From positions 1,054,001 through 1,118,000 of the forward strand of contig NZ_CP007220.1 of the NCBI RefSeq assembly GCF_001632805.1: DNA of 64,000 bases, in the 5' to 3' direction. Below the pieces are notes generated by a model. That model saw only the letters and a program-made list of their open reading frames with translations, was not told the DNA's origin and did not search any database. The first letter of the stretch is position 1, and each line of letters starts with the position of its first letter. Origin of the DNA: Mycobacteroides chelonae CCUG 47445 (lineage in GTDB: Bacteria > Actinomycetota > Actinomycetes > Mycobacteriales > Mycobacteriaceae). Positions 55,614 through 64,000 of the stretch are shown here, one piece after another. The translations under genes were made by a program, and so were the position numbers.

Positions 55614-55641
55614 ACACGCCGAACAATGCGACACGCCGAAC
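55613..55641 (+). repeat. 12-bp direct repeat after ispE
   Basis: gacacgccgaac occurs at 55613-55624 and 55630-55641. It sits in the 231-bp gap between ispE and the acyl-CoA synthetase gene, where I see no gene. Confidence 0.5.
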
Positions 55642-55844
55642 GGCCAGATCACAGTGGGTTTTGACGGCGATTAAGAAAAGCCTAAGATGCTACGGGATCG
55701 TACGAAGGCATCCGGACTGTCACCTGAACGATATGAATCCGCTGCTAACGGCCCCGCGCGCGCCTACCGCGCGTCGCGGCAGCTGTGGCGGACCATCCGA
55801 TAAGGACGCGTGACTCGCCCAACAGGCCTAGGCCAGGAGGAACT

Positions 55845-57494
55845 GTGAGCAGGTTTACCGACGAGCTCTACGCCAATGCGCTGTCCAGCAGCAAGGGCAT
55901 GGTCACCGGCGAACCCGATACTCCCGTTCGGCACACCTGGAAGCAGGTCCACGAGCGCGCCAAGCAGCTCGCCGGTGGTCTGGCCGCCGCGGGTCTCGGG
56001 CCTGACGATGCGATCGGCATGTTGGTGGGTATGCCCGTCGAGATCGCCCCGGCGATCCAGGCGGTGTGGATGCGTGGTGCCTCGCTGACGATGCTGCACC
56101 AGCCGACTCCACGCACCGACCTCGCGGTGTGGGCCGAGGACACCCTCAAGGTTGTCGACATGATCGGCGCCAAGGCCGTCATCGTGTCCGCGCCGTTCGA
56201 CGCCGCCGCGCCGGTACTGGAGGAGAAGGGCGTCATCGTCGTCCAGATCAAGGATCTGTGGGATGCCGATGCGATCGAGCCCCTGGATGTCGACGAGGAT
56301 GCCGTCGCGCTCATGCAGCTGACCTCGGGGTCGACTGGTTCCCCGAAGGCAGTCAAGATCACCCACCGCAACCTGTACGCCAACGCGCACGGCATGTACG
56401 TCGCCTCCAAGTACAAGCCCGAGTCCGACGTGATGGTCAGCTGGTTGCCGCTGTTCCACGATATGGGCATGGTCGGCTTCCTCACGGTGCCGATGTTCTT
56501 CGGTGCCGAGCTGGTGAAGATCACCCCGATGGACTTCATGCGCGACGTTTTGTTGTGGAGCAGGCTGATTGATAAGTACAAGGGCACCATGACGGCCGCC
56601 CCGAACTTCGCCTACTCGCTATTCGCCAAGCGGCTACGCAACCAGGCGAAGCCGGGCGACTTCGACCTCTCGACCCTGCGATTCGTGCTTTCCGGCGCCG
56701 AGCCGGTGGATCCGGCCGTGGTCCACGACCTGTGCGATGCCGGAAAGCCGTTTGGTTTCAAGCCCTCCGCGATGGTTCCTGCCTACGGCATGGCAGAAAC
56801 CGCCTTGGCCGTGTCCTTCTCGGAGGTCGAGGCTTCCGGTCTCATCGTCGACGAGGTTGACGCCGACCTGTTGGCCGCGCTGCGCCGCGCCGTTCCCGCC
56901 ACCCGCGGAAATCTGCGCCACCTGGCGACACTCGGCCCGCTGCTACCCGGCATCGAGGCGCGTGTCATCGATGAGGACTTGAATGTGCTGCCCCCGCGCG
57001 GCGTCGGCGTCATCGAGTTGCGGGGCGAGTCGGTGACCCCCGGTTACGTCACCATGGGCGGATTCCTGGCGGCGCAGGACGAAAACGGTTGGTACAACAC
57101 GGGCGATCTCGGTTACCTGACCGAGCGTGGGCACGTGGTGGTCTGCGGTCGCGTCAAGGACGTCATCATCATGGCGGGCCGCAACATCTACCCGACCGAT
57201 ATCGAACGTGCGGCCGGCCGCGTCGAGGGTGTGCGGCCCGGTTGTGCGGTCGCCGTGCGACTGGAAGCCGGGGTGGATCCCAAGAATCAGCGCGAGACCT
57301 TCGCGGTTGTGGTGGAGTCCAACGCATTCGAGAATGCGGATGAGGTTCGCCGGATCGAGCAGCAGGTCGCGCACGAGGTCGTTGCCGAGGTTGATGTGCG
57401 GCCGCGCAATGTCGTGGTGCTCGGACCGGGCAGCATTCCGAAGACCCCGTCGGGCAAGCTGCGCCGCTCGACGTCGGTGGCCCTCGTCATCTAG
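55845..57494 (+). CDS. Acyl-CoA/acyl-AMP synthetase, Rv1013 (Pks16)-like
   Basis: 549-residue AMP-forming acyl ligase. GTG 55845 with aggagg four bases upstream. ATP motif [16 protein letters not shown] (about 162-177), [21 protein letters not shown] and the C-terminal hinge [20 protein letters not shown]; final Lys in [12 protein letters not shown]. In spite of the name Pks16 there is no polyketide synthase domain. It activates a fatty or aromatic acid as CoA ester or AMP for carrier loading; substrate unknown. Confidence 0.9.
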   Translation: MSRFTDELYANALSSSKGMVTGEPDTPVRHTWKQVHERAKQLAGGLAAAGLGPDDAIGMLVGMPVEIAPAIQAVWMRGASLTMLHQPTPRTDLAVWAEDTLKVVDMIGAKAVIVSAPFDAAAPVLEEKGVIVVQIKDLWDADAIEPLDVDEDAVALMQLTSGSTGSPKAVKITHRNLYANAHGMYVASKYKPESDVMVSWLPLFHDMGMVGFLTVPMFFGAELVKITPMDFMRDVLLWSRLIDKYKGTMTAAPNFAYSLFAKRLRNQAKPGDFDLSTLRFVLSGAEPVDPAVVHDLCDAGKPFGFKPSAMVPAYGMAETALAVSFSEVEASGLIVDEVDADLLAALRRAVPATRGNLRHLATLGPLLPGIEARVIDEDLNVLPPRGVGVIELRGESVTPGYVTMGGFLAAQDENGWYNTGDLGYLTERGHVVVCGRVKDVIIMAGRNIYPTDIERAAGRVEGVRPGCAVAVRLEAGVDPKNQRETFAVVVESNAFENADEVRRIEQQVAHEVVAEVDVRPRNVVVLGPGSIPKTPSGKLRRSTSVALVI

Positions 57495-57500
57495 GTGCCG

Positions 57501-58148
57501 TTAGCGTCGCGCACGTGATCCGAGTCGTTCCGCGAGTACCGCGGCGCCCTCACCGGTCAGGTATGTGAGCATTCGTGGCCTGCCGGCCAGTACCGATGTG
57601 AGTGCGGCGGCTGGGCCTTGCACGACAGGGCCCGACCTTCCGTGAGCCCAGCGGGCGTCTGTCGCGCGCAACTGGAGCCCACGTGCGGTGAAGTACGCGG
57701 GGACAAACGGATTCGGCAGCCCCACTTGCGTGTTGAGCACCTTGACGAGAATGCCCGTGGGTATCGACGAGGTGCGGTCGAGCGCGAACAGGATGTCCAG
57801 TTCGTGGACCACGTGATCGCCCAGGAGCAGGCTGCGCGGAAACACCTTGCCGATTCCGGTGGGTCGGTTGATGAACCCGCGATAATCGTCCAGGAGTTCC
57901 TCGGGCGAGCGATCGGCGGCCAGACACCTTGCCGTCCTGGTGTTTTCTCGGTCGAAGGACCGCTGTCGGACCACTCCCGCGGTGATGCCTCGTACCGAGG
58001 CGCTGCATCCAATCACTAGATGCGCCAACACCTCGTGGTTCGACCACTCGGTACAGAGGCTGGGGCCCAGCCAGTCCGTCTGGCTGAGATCCGCCACGGC
58101 ATCGAGGAATCTCGCGTCATTGACGCGAAGGATGTCAGCGCGCGACAT
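57501..58148 (-). CDS. DinB-like/maleylpyruvate-isomerase-family protein (mycothiol type)
   Basis: 215 residues from ATG 58148. N-terminal helical bundle with LSQTDWLGPSLCTEWSNHEVLAHLVIG, and LGDHVVHELDILFAL, giving the His triad of DinB/mycothiol-dependent isomerase-type proteins. A metal-dependent thiol-transfer role is family knowledge; substrate unknown. Its 5' end overlaps the 3' end of the hydrolase gene by 14 bases on the same strand. Confidence 0.8.
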   Translation of the reverse strand: MSRADILRVNDARFLDAVADLSQTDWLGPSLCTEWSNHEVLAHLVIGCSASVRGITAGVVRQRSFDRENTRTARCLAADRSPEELLDDYRGFINRPTGIGKVFPRSLLLGDHVVHELDILFALDRTSSIPTGILVKVLNTQVGLPNPFVPAYFTARGLQLRATDARWAHGRSGPVVQGPAAALTSVLAGRPRMLTYLTGEGAAVLAERLGSRARR

Positions 58149-59034
58149 GGAGGTGCTCTCGAAGAAACAGGGTTTGGTCGGCCAGCGCACGCTCCAGCAC
58201 CGGTGGCTGGTAGATATCGAAATGGCCTGATTCGTAGTGGAATTCGACGCCGTGGGGCGCGCGACGCGCCACCAGCTCGGCGTAGCGGGGATTCATCAGT
58301 TCCTCGCGGTCGCAGACGCAGACCAGTAGCGGTGCGGTAATTCTCCGTGCGCGACGCAGGGCAGAGGTGAATACCAGTGTGGACGCGTCGGCGGCCGCCA
58401 TCCGGTTGTCGAACTCATGGCCGGGTGGGCAGGTGGACTCCCAGCCGGCCAGGGCGCCATCGGTGCTCACCAATGCTGAGCCTCCCGGCGGCCCCGCAAT
58501 CGGCACGTACCGTCTCGGCCGACCGAATGCCTTGCGCAGCAGATCTTCGATGATTGGGAGGCCGAGCCGCAGCATCGACCAGAGGCTGGAAGTGCGCGCG
58601 GCCCCGGGCCCGTGCACGATGGGGCACTGGATGACCGCTGCGGCGATATCGTCACGACCGGCGGCCACCAGCGTCACGTGCATGGCGCCGAGGCTGGTGC
58701 CCCACAACGCGATGCGATCGCCATCGATATCCGGGTGGTTCTGCAGGAACGCGATGGCCGACTCGACATCGTGGCGTTGCTTTCGCATTGAGAATTGTTG
58801 GCGAGGTAAACCTCCGGAGGCGCCCGTGTAGCGGTAGTCGAATGCCAACGTGGCGATTCCGGCCGACGCGAAGTGCCTCTCGTACTGCGGCAGCATCATG
58901 TCGTGGGTGGCGCCCAGGCCGTGCACTAGTACAACCGCGGGACGGCGCCCGGGTTCGGCGGGACGGGTGAGCCACCCGGCGCATCGAACGCCCGCCGATG
59001 AGAATCCGACACGTTCGGTAGTGGACGGCGTCAT
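58135..59034 (-). CDS. Alpha/beta hydrolase
   Basis: 299-residue alpha/beta hydrolase. Oxyanion segment VVLVHGLGATHDMM, nucleophile elbow ALWGTSLGAMH (Ser about residue 116), acid in VCVCDREE and His in YESGHFDIY near the end; the triad is complete. It belongs to dienelactone-hydrolase or fermentation/respiration switch-like esterases. Divergent from a TetR gene with two operator-like sites between, so probably induced by its substrate. Confidence 0.87.
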   Translation of the reverse strand: MTPSTTERVGFSSAGVRCAGWLTRPAEPGRRPAVVLVHGLGATHDMMLPQYERHFASAGIATLAFDYRYTGASGGLPRQQFSMRKQRHDVESAIAFLQNHPDIDGDRIALWGTSLGAMHVTLVAAGRDDIAAAVIQCPIVHGPGAARTSSLWSMLRLGLPIIEDLLRKAFGRPRRYVPIAGPPGGSALVSTDGALAGWESTCPPGHEFDNRMAAADASTLVFTSALRRARRITAPLLVCVCDREELMNPRYAELVARRAPHGVEFHYESGHFDIYQPPVLERALADQTLFLREHLHVAR

Positions 59035-59059
59035 GAGGTCGCTCCCTGGGTTTCTATAG

Positions 59060-59103
59060 GTACGATGTACGTATAGATTGAGACTGCAATACGTACGATG
59101 TAC
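59060..59103. promoter_or_regulatory. Two gtacgatgtac operator sites, hydrolase-TetR intergenic region
   Basis: gtacgatgtac at 59060-59070 and 59093-59103, extended by gtat after the first and ata before the second. The centres are 33 bp apart, three helical turns. They lie between the divergent start codons 59034 and 59120. Confidence 0.75.
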
Positions 59104-59119
59104 TTGTCAAGGGAGGTCG

Positions 59120-59728
59120 ATGAAAGCGCGCTTCACCAGGGATGAGATAGCCGCTACCGCACTGGAACTCGTGGATGCCAAGGGGTTGGCTGCGCTGAGT
59201 ATGCGATCGCTGGCGACGGCGCTGGGCACCGGGCCGATGACGCTCTACAACTATGTCGACGATAAGGAAGGACTGGAGGAGCTGGTGGTGACGGCGGTGA
59301 TGGCCGCCGTGCCGACACCCAGGTCATCTACCGATTGGCGCGTCGACGTCGAACGGATCGCACGGGGCATCTGGACTGCGGTACGTAAGCACCCGGCGGC
59401 CATCCCGTTGGTGCTCACACGTCGAATGTCCTCGCCCGCCGGTTTCGCGGTGATCGATGCACTTATTGCGGCACTTGGCCGCGCTGGGCTTGACGAGGAG
59501 AGTCGGCTGGCCGCGTTCCGGGCGGTGCTGGGGTTCGCGCTTGGCTCCGCGCAGGCCGGCCTGGGGGATGACAGCAGCGGAGCCGCGACTCGGATCGGCG
59601 GGGTCGCCGGTGATGTCTATCCGAACGTGGCGGCCCTGGCGGACGTGGCACGGCGAACCAGTGCGGCTAAAGAATTCGAGCTCGGCATCATGATGCTTCT
59701 CGATGGCATCGCGATGCGTAAGCGCTGA
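59120..59728 (+). CDS. TetR-family regulator
   Basis: 202 residues from ATG 59120 with gggagg upstream. N-terminal helix-turn-helix at about 5-50 (FTRDEIAATALELVDAKGLAALSMRSLATALGTGPMTLYNYVDDKE), C-terminal TetR_C-type domain. Divergent from the alpha/beta hydrolase; probably its repressor through the repeated site between them. Its stop is directly adjacent to the stop of convergent fabH. Confidence 0.9.
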   Translation: MKARFTRDEIAATALELVDAKGLAALSMRSLATALGTGPMTLYNYVDDKEGLEELVVTAVMAAVPTPRSSTDWRVDVERIARGIWTAVRKHPAAIPLVLTRRMSSPAGFAVIDALIAALGRAGLDEESRLAAFRAVLGFALGSAQAGLGDDSSGAATRIGGVAGDVYPNVAALADVARRTSAAKEFELGIMMLLDGIAMRKR

Positions 59729-60751
59729 TTACTCGAACGGAACGGGTGGCATCCTGACCACCTGAGCGGCATAGCTCAGTCCGGCGCCGTATCCGATGAG
59801 CAGGGCCAGATCGCCCGGCTTGGCGGCGCCGGTGGACAGCAGGCCCTCCATGGCCAACGGGACCGAAGCGGCAGAGGTGTTGCCCGTGTGCTCGATGTCG
59901 TTGGCGATCACCGCATCCGAACGCAGGTGCAGGTTCTTGGCCAGCAGTTCGTTGATCCGGCTGTTGGCCTGGTGTGGGACGAAGACGTCGATATCCTCCG
60001 GGCCCACCTTGGCTGCTTCCAGGGCGCGCTGGCCCACCTTGCCCATTTCGAATGCGGCCCAACGGAATACCGAGGTGCCCTCGATGCGCAGGTAGGGGCG
60101 CGGGCCCTCCGGGTCGGGTGCTGCCGCGAAGTCCATCCAGTCGATGTCCTGACGAATGGCGTTGGCCTGGCTGCCATCACTGCCCCATACCGTGGGACCG
60201 ATGCCCTGTTCGGCGGTCTCGCCGACGACAACCGCGCCGGCCCCGTCGCCGAAGATGAAGCAGTTGCCGCGATCGGTCATATCCAGCGCGGGGGAGAGCT
60301 TTTCAGAGCCGATGACCAGCACCTTGCTGGCGCTGCCACCACGGATCATGTCGCCCGCCACGCCCACCGCGTATCCGAACCCTGCGCAGCCGGCGGACAG
60401 GTCGAATGCCGGAACACCCTGGGCCCCCAGCGCGGTGGCGACGGCTGGGGCAGACGCCGGCGTCTGCAGGTAGTGCGTGCTGGTGGCGAGGATCACCGCG
60501 TCGATCTCGGCGCCGGTGAGCAGTGCGTTGGCGATGGCCTTACGTCCGGCTTCGATGGCCAGAGTCTGGGCGGATTCTTCCTCGGCAGCGAACCGACGGG
60601 TCTTAATGCCGGTGCGGGTGTAGATCCACTCGTCCGAGGACTCGATGCGCTCGCAGATCTCTTCATTGGTGACGACGCGTTCGGGACGGTATGCCCCCAG
60701 GCTGAGCAGGCCGATCTTGTTGATGCCGGTGATCTCCGCGATGTCGGTCAT
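59729..60751 (-). CDS. fabH: Beta-ketoacyl-ACP synthase III, mycobacterial FabH
   Basis: 340 residues, very like M. tuberculosis FabH that condenses long acyl-CoA from FAS-I with malonyl-ACP to enter mycolic-acid FAS-II. Catalytic triad: C122 in [10 protein letters not shown]260 in VPHQANSR, N291 in HTGNTSA. The N-terminal [25 protein letters not shown] is diagnostic. In M. tuberculosis fabH is Rv0533c, away from pth; its location here next to pth-rplY is a rearrangement. Confidence 0.95.
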   Translation of the reverse strand: MTDIAEITGINKIGLLSLGAYRPERVVTNEEICERIESSDEWIYTRTGIKTRRFAAEEESAQTLAIEAGRKAIANALLTGAEIDAVILATSTHYLQTPASAPAVATALGAQGVPAFDLSAGCAGFGYAVGVAGDMIRGGSASKVLVIGSEKLSPALDMTDRGNCFIFGDGAGAVVVGETAEQGIGPTVWGSDGSQANAIRQDIDWMDFAAAPDPEGPRPYLRIEGTSVFRWAAFEMGKVGQRALEAAKVGPEDIDVFVPHQANSRINELLAKNLHLRSDAVIANDIEHTGNTSAASVPLAMEGLLSTGAAKPGDLALLIGYGAGLSYAAQVVRMPPVPFE

Positions 60752-60781
60752 GAGGAGACCATAGCGGGGCCGCCCGGATGT

Positions 60782-61372
60782 CTAACCCCAGGCATGCACC
60801 TGATTCTGTGCTGCCTCCAGGCCGAGGCGGATCAGCAGCTCGGTCGCGTCGACGCCCTGTTCACAGAGCAACGGAACCTGTTCGGTCTCCGTCTTGGCGA
60901 AGTTCTCCAGCACAAAGGCGGCCGGATCCTTGCGTCCGGGCGGGCGACCGACACCCAGGCGGACCCGTAGATAGTCCTTGGTGCCCAGTGATTGCGATAC
61001 CGAGCGCAGCCCGTTGTGGCCGCCCTCGCCGCCGCCGAGCTTGAGACGCACGGTGCCGAAATCGAGATCCAGCTCGTCGTGCATCACGATGACGTTCCCG
61101 GGGGGAACTGAAAAGAACTTGGCCAGCGCGGCCACCTGAGGGCCGGATGTGTTCATGAACGTGCGTGGCTTGGCCAGATTCACGGCCCGGCCGCCGAGGC
61201 GAATCGTTGTCGCCTCGGCGCCGGACTTCTTGTGCGGCTTGAATGTTGCGCCGTCCTTGGCCGCCAACAGGTCGGCGACCATGAATCCGAGGTTGTGCCG
61301 GGTCTTGGCGTAGGTCGGCCCGGGGTTGCCCAGGCCGACCACCAGCACGGCGTCGTCGGATACGTCGGGCAC
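60782..61372 (-). CDS. pth: Peptidyl-tRNA hydrolase
   Basis: 196 residues, Rv1014c-like. [24 protein letters not shown] with catalytic His (about residue 27), [19 protein letters not shown] with the supporting Asp, and [13 protein letters not shown]. It recycles peptidyl-tRNA. It starts 13 bases after the rplY stop, the usual rplY-pth operon. Confidence 0.96.
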   Translation of the reverse strand: MPDVSDDAVLVVGLGNPGPTYAKTRHNLGFMVADLLAAKDGATFKPHKKSGAEATTIRLGGRAVNLAKPRTFMNTSGPQVAALAKFFSVPPGNVIVMHDELDLDFGTVRLKLGGGEGGHNGLRSVSQSLGTKDYLRVRLGVGRPPGRKDPAAFVLENFAKTETEQVPLLCEQGVDATELLIRLGLEAAQNQVHAWG

Positions 61373-61385
61373 GTCTTACTCCGCT

Positions 61386-62039
61386 CTACTCTTCGGAGGA
61401 GCCCTCGGCGGCCTCGTCCGCGGCGGGAACCTCGGCGTCACCTTCGCCGCCGCCACCCTCAGCGTCCATCTCGTCGGCGGTCGGGGCCGCGACGACGTTG
61501 ACGACCAGGGTCTCGGGATCGGAGACCAGGGTGGAGCCCTTGGGCAGTTCGACCGATCCGGCGGTGATCTGGGTGCCCGCGGCAAGGCCCTCAACCGACA
61601 CGGTGAGGAACTCGGGGATGGACAGGGCCTCGGCCTCGATCTCCAGGGTGTTGGCGTCCTGGGTGACCAGGGTGCCGCTCTCGGCGTCGCCCTCGACGTG
61701 GACGTTCACCTCGACGGTGACCTTCTCGCCCTTGCGCACGACCAGCAGGTCGGCGTGTACCAGGTTGCGGCGGATGGGGTGGATCTCGATGGTCTTGGTG
61801 AGGGCCAGCTGCTCGCGGCCTTCGATGTCCAAGGTCAGGACGGCGTTGGTGCCGGAGTGGCGCAGCACCGCCGCGAGGTCGCGTGCCGGCAGGTTCAGGT
61901 GCTCGGGGTTGGTGCCGTGGCCGTACAGGACCGCGGGCACCAGGCCGTCTCGGCGGGCGCGGCGCGAGGCACCCTTACCGGTGTCGGTGCGGACGGTGAC
62001 AGCGAGGTTATTGCTGGTGGGGGCGTTCTTCTTGGACAT
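61386..62039 (-). CDS. rplY: 50S ribosomal protein L25/CTC
   Basis: 217 residues from ATG 62039 (aaggag nine bases upstream), two-domain CTC form: L25 domain at about 10-100 ([18 protein letters not shown]), beta-barrel TL5 domain at about 100-190 ([29 protein letters not shown]) and an acidic Glu/Gly tail. Binds 5S rRNA. The 154 bp upstream hold no gene. Confidence 0.95.
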   Translation of the reverse strand: MSKKNAPTSNNLAVTVRTDTGKGASRRARRDGLVPAVLYGHGTNPEHLNLPARDLAAVLRHSGTNAVLTLDIEGREQLALTKTIEIHPIRRNLVHADLLVVRKGEKVTVEVNVHVEGDAESGTLVTQDANTLEIEAEALSIPEFLTVSVEGLAAGTQITAGSVELPKGSTLVSDPETLVVNVVAAPTADEMDAEGGGGEGDAEVPAADEAAEGSSEE

Positions 62040-62194
62040 CTGGTCAACTCCTTGCGTTTCGTGAGACACGGCGCAGGGAGGACATCAGGATGACGCCCAT
62101 GATCCCGTCGATAACGGTGGGAAGACCCACCCTCGCCGTGACAGCCCGTTCAGAGTAGCCGAGCCCGGGCCTGAAAGACCAATCAGCGTGGTCG

Positions 62195-63067
62195 TCAGAG
62201 CGGGAAGGACACCCCGGTGAGCTGCTCGGACAGGTCCCATAGGCCCTTAGCGCTCTCGGCGTCCTGGGCTCTGCGGCTGCGGCCCACCTGCTTGGGGTAG
62301 CCCTTGGCTTCGAACGGGCCATCCGGTCCGACGTACGTGTCGCCCGGCAGGTCCTGGGATGCGGCGTACAGCGCCGGCAGGGCGCCGTGTGCGGCGTCCT
62401 GCGCGAAAAGGTTGCCGGTCTTCAGGGCGATCTCGAAGATCGGGTTCCCGCTGTGCGACTGCAGCTCGGTGGCGGCCACACCCGGATGGACGGTCAGCGC
62501 GCGCACCGACGACCCGGCCGCGCTCAGCCGGCGCTGCAGTTCCTTGGTGAACAGCAGGTTGGCGAGCTTGGATGCGCCATACGCTCCGGCGCGGGTGTAT
62601 CCGCGCCGCTCGTAGTTGAGGTCGGCGAGGTCGATCTTCCCGGCGCGATGAGCGACCGAGGCCACCGCGATCACACGGTCGGTGATCTTGGGGAGCAACA
62701 GATTGGTGAGTGCGAATGCGCCGAGATGGTTTGTGCCGATTTGGCTTTCGAAGCCGTCGACGGTCTTGGCCTGCGGCACCATCATGATGCCGGCGTTGTT
62801 CACCAGGATGTCGGCGGCATCGACGGTGTCGGCGAAGGCGCGCACCGATGCCAGATCGGCGACGTCGACCTGACGCACCTCGGTGCTTCCCGTGATCGAG
62901 GCCTGGGCGGCCTTGCCCTTCTCGGTGTTACGCACCGCCATGACGACATGAGCGCCCACGCGAGCCAGCTCGCGGGCGGTCTCCAGACCGAGTCCACTAT
63001 TGGCTCCGGTGATGATGACGGTGCGGCCTTCGAATGACGGCAGCGCTGCGGCGGTCCATTTGGTCAC
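62195..63067 (-). CDS. Short-chain dehydrogenase/reductase
   Basis: 290 residues. NAD(P) fold with TGANSGLGLETA (about 19-30), NNAGIM (about 90), catalytic Ser in ASVAH and YGASKLA (Tyr, Lys about 163-167), HPGVAATEL. It is like the protochlorophyllide-reductase/retinol-dehydrogenase type SDRs that are frequent in mycobacteria. Substrate unknown. It is divergent from the next gene, 41 bp apart. Confidence 0.9.
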   Translation of the reverse strand: MTKWTAAALPSFEGRTVIITGANSGLGLETARELARVGAHVVMAVRNTEKGKAAQASITGSTEVRQVDVADLASVRAFADTVDAADILVNNAGIMMVPQAKTVDGFESQIGTNHLGAFALTNLLLPKITDRVIAVASVAHRAGKIDLADLNYERRGYTRAGAYGASKLANLLFTKELQRRLSAAGSSVRALTVHPGVAATELQSHSGNPIFEIALKTGNLFAQDAAHGALPALYAASQDLPGDTYVGPDGPFEAKGYPKQVGRSRRAQDAESAKGLWDLSEQLTGVSFPL

Positions 63068-63108
63068 GGGAGCTGACCCTAACGGTCAAGGCCGATACCG
63101 TCGAGGGT

Positions 63109-64000
63109 GTGACTTTTGAGGCAGACGTCGACGCCTTCCTTTCGGGCTTGCGCACCCCGCCCCGCCTGCTCGGTATCGGAGAACCGACCCATGGGCCGCA
63201 GGAGTTTGGGTATCTGCGCAACCGGCTGCTTCGCCACCTTGTGGTCGAGCGTGGCTTCCGGTCGGTCGCGCTGGAGAGTGATGCCGTGGCCGGATTCGAC
63301 GTCGACCGGTATGTGACCGCAGGGGAGGGCACTCTCGACGACGTGCTCGACGCCGGATTCAGTCACGGGTTCGGTGCGTACCCGGCCAGCCGCGAGCTCA
63401 TCGCGTGGCTACGCGACTGGAACAGCAGCCGAGGCCCCGATGAACAGGTGCGTTTCTACGGTTTCGATGCCACCACCGAGATGATGGCGTCGCCGAGTCC
63501 GCGCGACACCCTCCTTGCGGTGCACAGGTATCTGTCGAACGGTGGCGCCGCCCTGCCCTACTCGGAGGAGGTGATCACTGATCTGGCGGGTGACGATGCC
63601 GCCTGGTCTCATCCGGACGCCATGCTCGATGCCACCGTCTCGATCGGCCGTTCGGCTCCGGCACGTGCATTGCGGCTGATCGCCGATGAACTCGTGATCG
63701 CGTTGTCCAGGCATGCCCCCGCGTTGCGCGCCTCAACCTCGCCGCAGCAGTTCTGGCAGATGTGCACCGTCGCTCGCGCGGCAGTGAGCCTGCTGCGGTC
63801 ACATTTCGCGATGGCCGATCCTGGCCCGGATCGCATGTCCACCATGCTGGGTGTCCGGGATGCGCTCATGGCCGAGAATCTGGAGGCTATCGCCGAGGCC
63901 GAAATGCATAGGGGCCCAACGTTGGTGTTCGCCCACAACGAGCACCTGCAGCGACATCAGAGCACGGTGTCCATGGGTCCTGCGCAGGCGAGTTGGTGGT
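63109..64000 (+). CDS. Erythromycin-esterase-family protein (3' partial)
   Basis: Open to the window end, 297 codons visible. GTG 63109 gives VTFEADVDAFLSGL. Family signatures: LGIGEPTHGPQEF (His/Glu), ALESDAVAG (Glu), YGFDATTE and VFAHNEHLQRH with the second His pair. Macrolide esterases EreA/EreB belong to the same fold, but the chromosomal mycobacterial members are numerous and unproven; macrolide hydrolysis cannot be claimed from this fragment. Confidence 0.85.
   Translation, partial: MTFEADVDAFLSGLRTPPRLLGIGEPTHGPQEFGYLRNRLLRHLVVERGFRSVALESDAVAGFDVDRYVTAGEGTLDDVLDAGFSHGFGAYPASRELIAWLRDWNSSRGPDEQVRFYGFDATTEMMASPSPRDTLLAVHRYLSNGGAALPYSEEVITDLAGDDAAWSHPDAMLDATVSIGRSAPARALRLIADELVIALSRHAPALRASTSPQQFWQMCTVARAAVSLLRSHFAMADPGPDRMSTMLGVRDALMAENLEAIAEAEMHRGPTLVFAHNEHLQRHQSTVSMGPAQASWW

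Overview
The window is a chromosomal segment of a rapidly growing mycobacterium, most likely of the Mycobacteroides (M. abscessus / M. chelonae) group. The gene order from about 3.4 kb to 62 kb follows the block known in M. tuberculosis as Rv0966c to Rv1015c (acyl-CoA operon, rpmF, mprAB-pepD-moaB2, mscL, ruc, galU, moeA/glp, rimJ, glpR, arcA, pmt, rsmI, pabB, metG, tatD, rpfB, rsmA, ispE, pth, rplY). Tandem MspA-type porins, mmpS/mmpL genes and high GC agree with this. There is no phage, CRISPR array, rRNA or recognisable transposase.

Layout. 0-3.4 kb: 3' part of a BacA/Rv1819c-like ABC transporter, then a well-supported 25-residue ORF, a strong hairpin and a JmjC-type oxygenase gene, which together look like a candidate peptide-modification locus. 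3.4-12.5 kb: DUF1707 protein and a tightly overlapped six-gene operon on the minus strand (AtuA-like, fadE13, accD2, accA2, fadE12, echA7) resembling the terpene/branched-acyl (Atu/Liu) pathways. 12.8-17.2 kb: rpmF and the envelope-stress module mprA-mprB-pepD-moaB2, with MprA-box-like repeats before mprA and pepD. 17.2-20.0 kb: three tandem MspA-type porins with identical mature parts and different signal peptides. 20.0-27.4 kb: mscL, SAF-domain protein, ruc, folate cyclo-ligase, galU, moeA/glp, an acetyltransferase and glpR; a DUF559 gene flanked by two 57-bp hairpin direct repeats interrupts this syntenic run.

27.4-34.6 kb: tRNA-Ala and an accessory stretch (small membrane proteins, AraC regulator, TauE/SafE, PknH-sensor-like lipoprotein, steroid-reductase-like protein, metal-dependent hydrolase, two paralogous small secreted proteins, AlkB-like protein). 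34.6-45 kb: arcA, pmt, rsmI, pabB, a GNAT protein, an ECF41 sigma factor with its oxidoreductase partner and a matching promoter, metG and tatD. 45-54.6 kb: rpfB-rsmA, then a 7.5 kb block (permease, soluble Ser/Thr kinase, mmpL-mmpS with TetR, MarR-GNAT fusion) separating rsmA from ispE. 54.6-64 kb: ispE, an acyl-CoA synthetase, a DinB-like enzyme, an alpha/beta hydrolase with divergent TetR, fabH, pth, rplY, an SDR and the 5' part of an erythromycin-esterase-family gene.

Strongest candidates for something undescribed: the hairpin-bounded DUF559 cassette at 25.17-26.17 kb, whose downstream repeat encodes the last 14 residues of the protein, and the short peptide / hairpin / JmjC oxygenase unit at 2.0-3.4 kb. 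Assignments rest on reading translated sequence and remembered family motifs; no database search was run.
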